A stretch of 13,593 bases of DNA, from the NCBI GenBank assembly GCA_016710585.1, contig JADJVN010000011.1, forward strand, positions 1 to 13,593, in the 5' to 3' direction. Every line of letters starts with the position of its first letter. The stretch's first letter is position 1. The stretch is from Saprospiraceae bacterium (GTDB lineage: Bacteria; Bacteroidota; Bacteroidia; Chitinophagales; Saprospiraceae). Both the position numbers and the translations under genes were made by a program. Of the stretch, positions 9,316-13,593 are shown in pieces. The notes beneath the pieces were generated by a model. The model was not told where the DNA came from and did no database searches. It saw only the letters and a program-made list of their open reading frames with translations.

Positions 9316-9326
9316 TGTAGTGTATA
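9316..9326. repeat. Right terminal inverted repeat of the IS
   Basis: TGTAGTGTATA is the inverse of the left end with one mismatch. The match stops immediately inward, so the inverted repeats are short for the family; IS1634 elements often have longer ones. The end position is tentative by a few bases. Confidence 0.5.
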
Positions 9327-9370
9327 AATTAGTGGGAAATGTTAGGCAAGTAAATTTCATTATCACCCAT

Positions 9371-9401
9371 TAAAAAAGCCCGACAAATTTCTTTGTCGAG
9401 C
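9371..9401 (-). terminator. Intrinsic terminator of the right-hand giant gene
   Basis: Read on the minus strand, GCTCGACAAA pairs with TTTGTCGGGC (ten pairs, one of them G-U) around a GAAA loop, followed at once by six T. It begins 26 nt after the TAG at 9430-9428. It is a strong, well-placed rho-independent terminator and shows that the right-hand gene really ends here. The IS therefore has its own promoter downstream. Confidence 0.9.
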
Positions 9402-9427
9402 TCTTAAATATGAAAGTCTAAATATTA

Positions 9428-9692
9428 CTACTTCGTTACTACAAATTTCTTATTAACTGTTCCTTGTGGATTTTTTATTTTAAAAATATAACTTCCACTT
9501 GTTAAAATATCTGAATCTATGTTAAATGAATATTTTCCAGATTTTTTATAACCTCCGAATTTTGGAGTCAAAATAATTCTGCCAGTTTCATCCAAAATTT
9601 CTGATTCGATCATGCCGTCTTTACCTATTTCAATTTCAACTTTCATGAACTCTTTTTGCAGGATTAGGATAAATTTCTACATTCAGTAAATA
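9428..9692 (-). other. T9SS type A C-terminal sorting domain
   Basis: The segment reads NVEIYPNPAK, then KVEIEIGKDGM, SEILDETGRIIL, YSFNIDSDILTSGSYIFKI and ends VNKKFVVTK. This is the usual Por secretion-system sorting fold: a YPNP opening, a GxIxxxxL/DxxGRxIL strand pair, a SGxYxxKI strand and a Lys-rich last strand. It is split by one extra base at 9653-9657. A cell with this sequence exactly as given would make a protein without a complete sorting signal. Confidence 0.92.
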
Positions 9693-12600
9693 TGAATTGG
9701 ATTTTTTAATTGCAATCACTTTACTGTATGTATAAAGCCCATCTTTATCTACTTGCATAATTCTATAGTAATAAATTCCATCTAATGATAGATCATAATC
9801 ATCATAGAAATAATCATGTTGAGAAGCATTTTGATTTGCTGAAGAAAATTCCTTTCCAATCGGTCTAAAATTTTTCTCAGTTTCATGTCTTCTTTCGACG
9901 ATGTAATAATCATTATTAATTTCTATTCCAGTGATCCAAGATAATTTTGTAAAAGTTCCATTAAATGATCCAGTAAAATCAATCCATTCAATTGGCAACA
10001 CTGCTAAGGTAAGGCCCGCATCAATATTGTTTAATAGATCGCCAGTATGCAATTGAACTATTGCAGTAGTACCTGCTCCAAATGTGCCACTTACATCGCT
10101 ATCTATTTCATCACTTCCTTTGTTAGGAGTGGTAAAACCGTATTGACTTTGTGCTTGGAATTTGACATAGTAATCTCCTTCAGCGATTCCATCCAAAGTG
10201 TAAACTCCATCTACACCTGTGGTACTTTCACTCACTATTGTTCCTGAAGAATTCATCGCCATAACTTTCACACCTTGCACCGGTTTTTCTCCATTATCTT
10301 GCAATCCATTTTGATTTGAGTCTAACCAAACAAAATTTCCTACAACAGCTTTTACTTGAAATCCTGCATTGAAATTAGAAACTATTGATCCGCTTGTTAA
10401 TGTCAATAACTCCGAAGTATTTGGACCAAATGCATGAGTAAGATGACTGTCTTTTGTTCTATTAGTCCCTTGGAAAGCCGCACTCGCAGCAAGATCTCCT
10501 GGACGATCAAATCTAACATAATAACTACCTGATTTGACACAAGAAAAACTATAGAATCCATCATCTGATGGTGTGCCTGGCTTCGGTCCTGTTTCTGAAA
10601 CATCAACTATCGTATTAGAATTTGCATCGATTAAATAAACACTTAATCCATTGATTCCATTTTCAATATCTTGATAAATACCATCTTTATTAAGATCATA
10701 CCAAACATCTCCACTGACAACAGCACATTTAAATGCACCTGCATCCATTGTCCTATCATCTTCTCCTGGGCTCATAAATGTTGTTGCTGTAGTACCAAGA
10801 CCATTGGATCCATCTACATCACTATCAGCAAAATCATTTCCAATATTTGCTGAAGTAAATTTATAATCAGATGGTAAAATGTACTTCACAAAATATTGAC
10901 CAGGCATGAATTTGTCAAATGTATATTGTCCATTTGTTCCTGTGATAAATGTACGCTGTATATTATTTGTCAATTTCTCAATCAATTGAACTGTAACTCC
11001 AGCTAGACCATTTTCTCCAAAACTTTGTATACCATCCCCATTGATATCATTCCAGACATAATCACCAATTCTTGAGAACTCTATTATTCCAGCATCAATA
11101 CTATCTATAATCTGACCAGTGCCTATATTTATACAACTTGTAACACCACTGGAATTTGCATCGCTATCAAAGTTTGGATTAGTTCCAATATTTGAAAATG
11201 TAAAGCCATGATTGGTCAAATTTGTATTCGATAAATCAAACCTCAAATAATAATTTCCTGCTTGATTGATTCTATCAAAAGCATATTTACCATTGATATC
11301 TGTTGTGTCTTTTGCAGTTATATTTCCATTACTGCAATCAACTAATTTTACAATAACATTTCCCTGACCTGGTTCACCAATATCTTGAATTCCATTGCCA
11401 TTAAAGATCTCGCCAAACCAAATCTGAGATAACTCCAAGACTTTTATAAAATGTAATATAAACACTCGCAGTGTCGCATACACTTGGCAATCCTTTGTCA
11501 CACTTGCTATATGTAAATCCTGCAGGACCTGTGTAACCAGGTGTTGGCGTGAACATGAATGCTCCATCCATATTTAACATCAATATTCCATTCGTAGGAT
11601 TTCCGACTACTGTGTACATCGCAGCATCACCTTGTGGATCGCTATCATTTAAACTTACATTGCCACTGAGTTTTGTATTGATGCTTCCACTGTAGGCATC
11701 ATCATTTGCATAAGTTTGATTCTGTGTGATTGGTCTAGCCAATACTTCGATCATCAACTTCGCAGTATCACATGCTTGTGGTATGCCATTATCACATATT
11801 GAATATGGAATAGTCACAATACCTACATATCCTGTCGGTGGTGTAAATGTAACTGTACCGTTTGGATTTAATACGACTGTACTTCCACTTGGTATTGTTT
11901 CACCAGAAATTAATACTGGTGTGCCTATTGCATTGCCTTGTGGATCACTGTCATTGCATAATATACAGCTCGTTATAATTGTATTCAACGGCGTTGAATT
12001 CTCGTCATCTTGTGCGATGACTGTATTCATCGGACCTGATTGAACTGGTCGAACTTCTATCGTCAATGTTGTTGTATCACAGACATTCGTAGGACTTGGT
12101 GTGCATACTTTGTAAGTATATCTTGCAGTTCCAATAAATCCTGCATTCGGTGTGAATGTATATGTTCCATTTGGCAACAAATTCATTGTTCCATTTGGAT
12201 TGTTATTTACGATCGCAAATGTACTTCCTGCTGGATACTCATCATTCGTTGCATTTATTCCACTCACTGGTGTATTCATCGTCGTCTGATTGAGATCTGG
12301 TGATGCACTGATGTATGGACTTTGGACAGTAATGTACACTGTAGCTGTGTCCCACGCTTGGTGTGCCCTTGTCAACATTTGCTGTATGAAATCCTGCAGG
12401 ACCTGTGTAACTTGGTATTGGTGTGAACAATAATGTTCCATCCATATTTAACATCAATGTTCCCCATTTAGCGATTCCCTACTACGTGTACATTGCTGCA
12501 TCACCTTGTGACCGCCATCGTTCAAGCTTACAATGCCGTTCAATTTTGTATTTACTGGAGATGTCAATGCATCATCGTTTGCATACGTTTGATTTTCGTG

Positions 12601-13593
12601 CCGATTGGTGTAGCCAATACCGATCATCAACTTCGCAGTATCACGCTTGGGAATGCCATTATCGCATATTGAATATGGAATAGTTACTGTGCCTACAAAT
12701 CCTGTTGGTGGAGTATATGACACTGTACCATTTGGATTTAATACAACTGTACTTCCCACTTGGTATTGTTGCACCTGATAATAACATCGTGTACCTATTG
12801 CATTTCTTGTGATCACTGTCACACAATATATACTTGTTATACTTGTATTTCCTAACGGCGTTAACACCTCGTCATCTGGAATGATCACCAATTTACGGAC
12901 CTGATTGTAACTGGTCGAACTTATCGTTATCGATGCATCGCGACATTCGTAGACTTGGTACATACCTTGTATGTATATGTAGCAGTGCCAATAAATCCCG
13001 TATTCGGTGAATGTATATGTTCCATTTGGCAATATATTCATTGTTCCATCGGATTTGTTACGATCGCAAATGTACTTCCTATTGGATACTCATACTATCC
13101 GTTGCGATCACCCACTTAACGTGTATTCATCGTCATCTGATTGATATCCGGGTGATGCACCGAGGTTGTAACTTGGACAGTAACACACCTGTTGTAGCTG
13201 GTCACATACACCCCCTGCGCCACACATTTTGCCAGCAATCCTGCAGGCCTGTGTAACTTGGTGCTGGTGTGAAATAATACAATGTTCAATCCATATTCGC
13301 AACATCAATATTCGGTCTGTTGGATTTCCTACTACTGTGTACATCCGGGCATCACCTTGGGGATCGCTATCGTTCAAGCTTACATTGCCGTTCAATTTTT
13401 GTAATAACGAGACAAATGCATCATCGTTTGCATACGCTTGATTTTGTGCGATTGGTGTAGCCAATACTGATCATCAACTTCTGCAGTATCACATGCTTGT
13501 GGAATGCCAATGTCACATTGAATATGGAATAAAGTTACGCGGCGCTTCACAAACCTATTGTGGAGTATATGACTGTACCATTTGGATTTAATA
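9428..13593 (-). CDS. Giant T9SS-exported surface protein, C-terminal part (partial, frame-broken)
   Basis: One long gene enters from the right edge and stops at TAG 9430-9428. Its product is a tandem Ig-like array, four SdrD_B-like domains, a spacer and a T9SS sorting domain. T9SS cargo crosses the outer membrane and is cleaved and anchored or released, so this is a surface adhesin or stalk. Three open stretches (12441-11401, 11567-9636 and 9646-9428) join by simple repairs. Removing one base of the AAA at 11403-11405 (plus strand) joins LVWRDL to NGNGIQDIGE. Removing one base of the T5 at 9653-9657 joins YPNPAK to EFMKVEIEIG. To the right of 12240 indels are too dense to follow one frame, but the domain repeats remain obvious. 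The apparent start codons at 11567 and 12441 are artefacts of these breaks. The real start lies outside the window. Confidence 0.85.
9693..10004 (-). other. Fibronectin-like spacer before the sorting domain
   Basis: It starts with LPIEWIDFTGSFNGT and continues with LSWITGIEINNDYYIVERR, a Phe-x-Pro-Ile-Gly strand and YYYRIMQVDKDG. The block 'LPVELxxFxG...LxWxTASExNNDyFxVERS...YRLxQVDxDG' is extremely common just before T9SS sorting domains in Bacteroidota. It looks like a fibronectin-III-type beta-sandwich, and I know of no catalytic role for it. The frame is intact. Confidence 0.85.
10005..11431 (-). repeat. Four tandem SdrD_B-like domains
   Basis: The approximate extents are 11431-11079, 11078-10728, 10727-10350 and 10349-10005, about 115-125 residues each. 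The openings are LVWRDLNGNGIQDIGEPG, IGDYVWNDINGDGIQSFGE, SGDVWYDLNKDGIYQDIENG and VGNFVWLDSNQNGLQDNGE. Each then has a GVxVxLx strand, a G-x-Y-x-F turn, a YYVxF strand and a SDV/SDA segment, and ends DAG or NAG. The D-x-N-x-D/N-G loops suggest one calcium site per domain, giving a stiff neck below the Ig-like array. The copies have diverged strongly, unlike the Ig-like array, and apart from the break at 11403-11405 the frame is clean. Confidence 0.9.
11446..13593 (-). repeat. Ig-like array with A-B-C higher-order repeat, about 874 bp
   Basis: Three different Ig/cadherin-like (Big_9-like) modules alternate. Clean copies are B 12321-12052 (NPNGTMNLLPNGTYTFTPNA), C 12051-11740 (VVLNPNGTVTFTPPTGYVGI) and A 11739-11446 (NDSDPQGDAAMYTVVGNPTN). 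Corrupted copies run A about 12620-12322, C 12930-12621, B 13170-12931, A 13470-13171 and C 13593-13471. The same A-module box starts at 11558, 12432 and 13281, giving periods of 874 and 849. The shorter second value fits net base loss in the broken copy. Corresponding modules are much more alike between units than A, B and C are within a unit, so the triplet is what was duplicated. C and A carry a conserved Cys pair (CDNGIPQACDTA, CDKGLPSVCDTA), a possible disulphide. The array continues beyond the window. Confidence 0.85.

Larger units (their letters stand above)
7867..9326 (-). mobile_element. IS1634-type insertion sequence (IS4 superfamily)
   Basis: A single intact transposase gene is flanked by short inverted repeats: TGTACACTACA at 7867-7877 and, read from the other strand, TATACACTACA at 9326-9316. 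They share 10 of 11 bases, with nine perfect in the core. The element is then about 1.46 kb, close to the lower end for this family. The transposase stop codon lies inside the left repeat. I cannot see a clean target duplication: the flanks are gtaaaa on the left and aattag on the right, so the exact ends may be off by a few bases. The element sits between the terminator of the right-hand gene and the leader of the left-hand gene, so it breaks no visible coding sequence. Confidence 0.75.

Noticed and set aside
9636..9657. Programmed frameshifting or transcriptional slippage at the A5 run before the sorting domain
   Set aside because: Five A do not form a canonical slippery heptamer, no stimulatory structure is evident, and the same kind of one-base defect is scattered over both giant genes.
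11401..12441. Separate genes starting at 12441, 11567 and 9646
   Set aside because: Their first residues are out-of-frame readings of conserved repeat modules, and one-base repairs join them into one protein. None has a signal peptide.

Overview
The window looks like a piece of a Bacteroidota chromosome, probably from a Saprospiraceae-like lineage (this placement is inference from domain style). The reasons are a type IX secretion (T9SS) C-terminal sorting domain with a YPNPAK motif, a Bacteroidota-type promoter (TTGG, 19-nt spacer, TACCTTTG), AT-rich intergenic DNA, and long surface proteins built from GEVED, DUF11, SdrD_B-like and Ig-like modules. Every gene I can support reads on the minus strand. 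I see no RNA gene and no CRISPR array.

Reading in the direction of transcription, from right to left: (1) 13593-9428 is the 3' part of a giant exported protein. It has a tandem Ig-like array with a three-domain (A-B-C) higher-order unit of about 874 bp, then four SdrD_B-like domains, a spacer typical of Bacteroidota, and a T9SS sorting domain. A strong intrinsic terminator follows at 9371-9401. (2) 9326-7867 is an IS1634-type (IS4 superfamily) insertion sequence with one intact transposase gene, weak terminal inverted repeats and its own promoter. (3) 7866-7155 is AT-rich DNA with no gene I can support. (4) 7154 to the left edge is the 5' part of a second giant exported protein: signal peptide, an N-terminal globular domain, Cys-containing Ig-like modules, two GEVED domains, two repeats of the 'TKTV...YDLxDIPxFDxD' type, seven DUF11 repeats of about 489 bp, and at least one and probably two SdrD_B-like domains. 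It leaves the window unfinished.

Both giant genes are broken into many short frames. Seven of the breaks can be traced to a single-base gain or loss, nearly all in homopolymer runs. Breaks are dense in the repeat arrays (1-4100 and 12240-13593) and rare or absent in unique sequence, including the intact transposase. The simplest reading is an incompletely polished long-read assembly. I therefore annotate both as single genes with corrupted frames rather than as clusters of small ORFs or as pseudogenes.

Functionally, both products look like long, modular, probably calcium-stabilised adhesins or stalk proteins displayed on the cell surface through T9SS. The IS sits between them and probably takes no part in their function. 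I found no convincing new enzymatic or defence system. The most unusual items are the A-B-C repeat, an A9 tract in the first codons of the second adhesin gene, and a transposase promoter that overlaps a copy of the IS end sequence.
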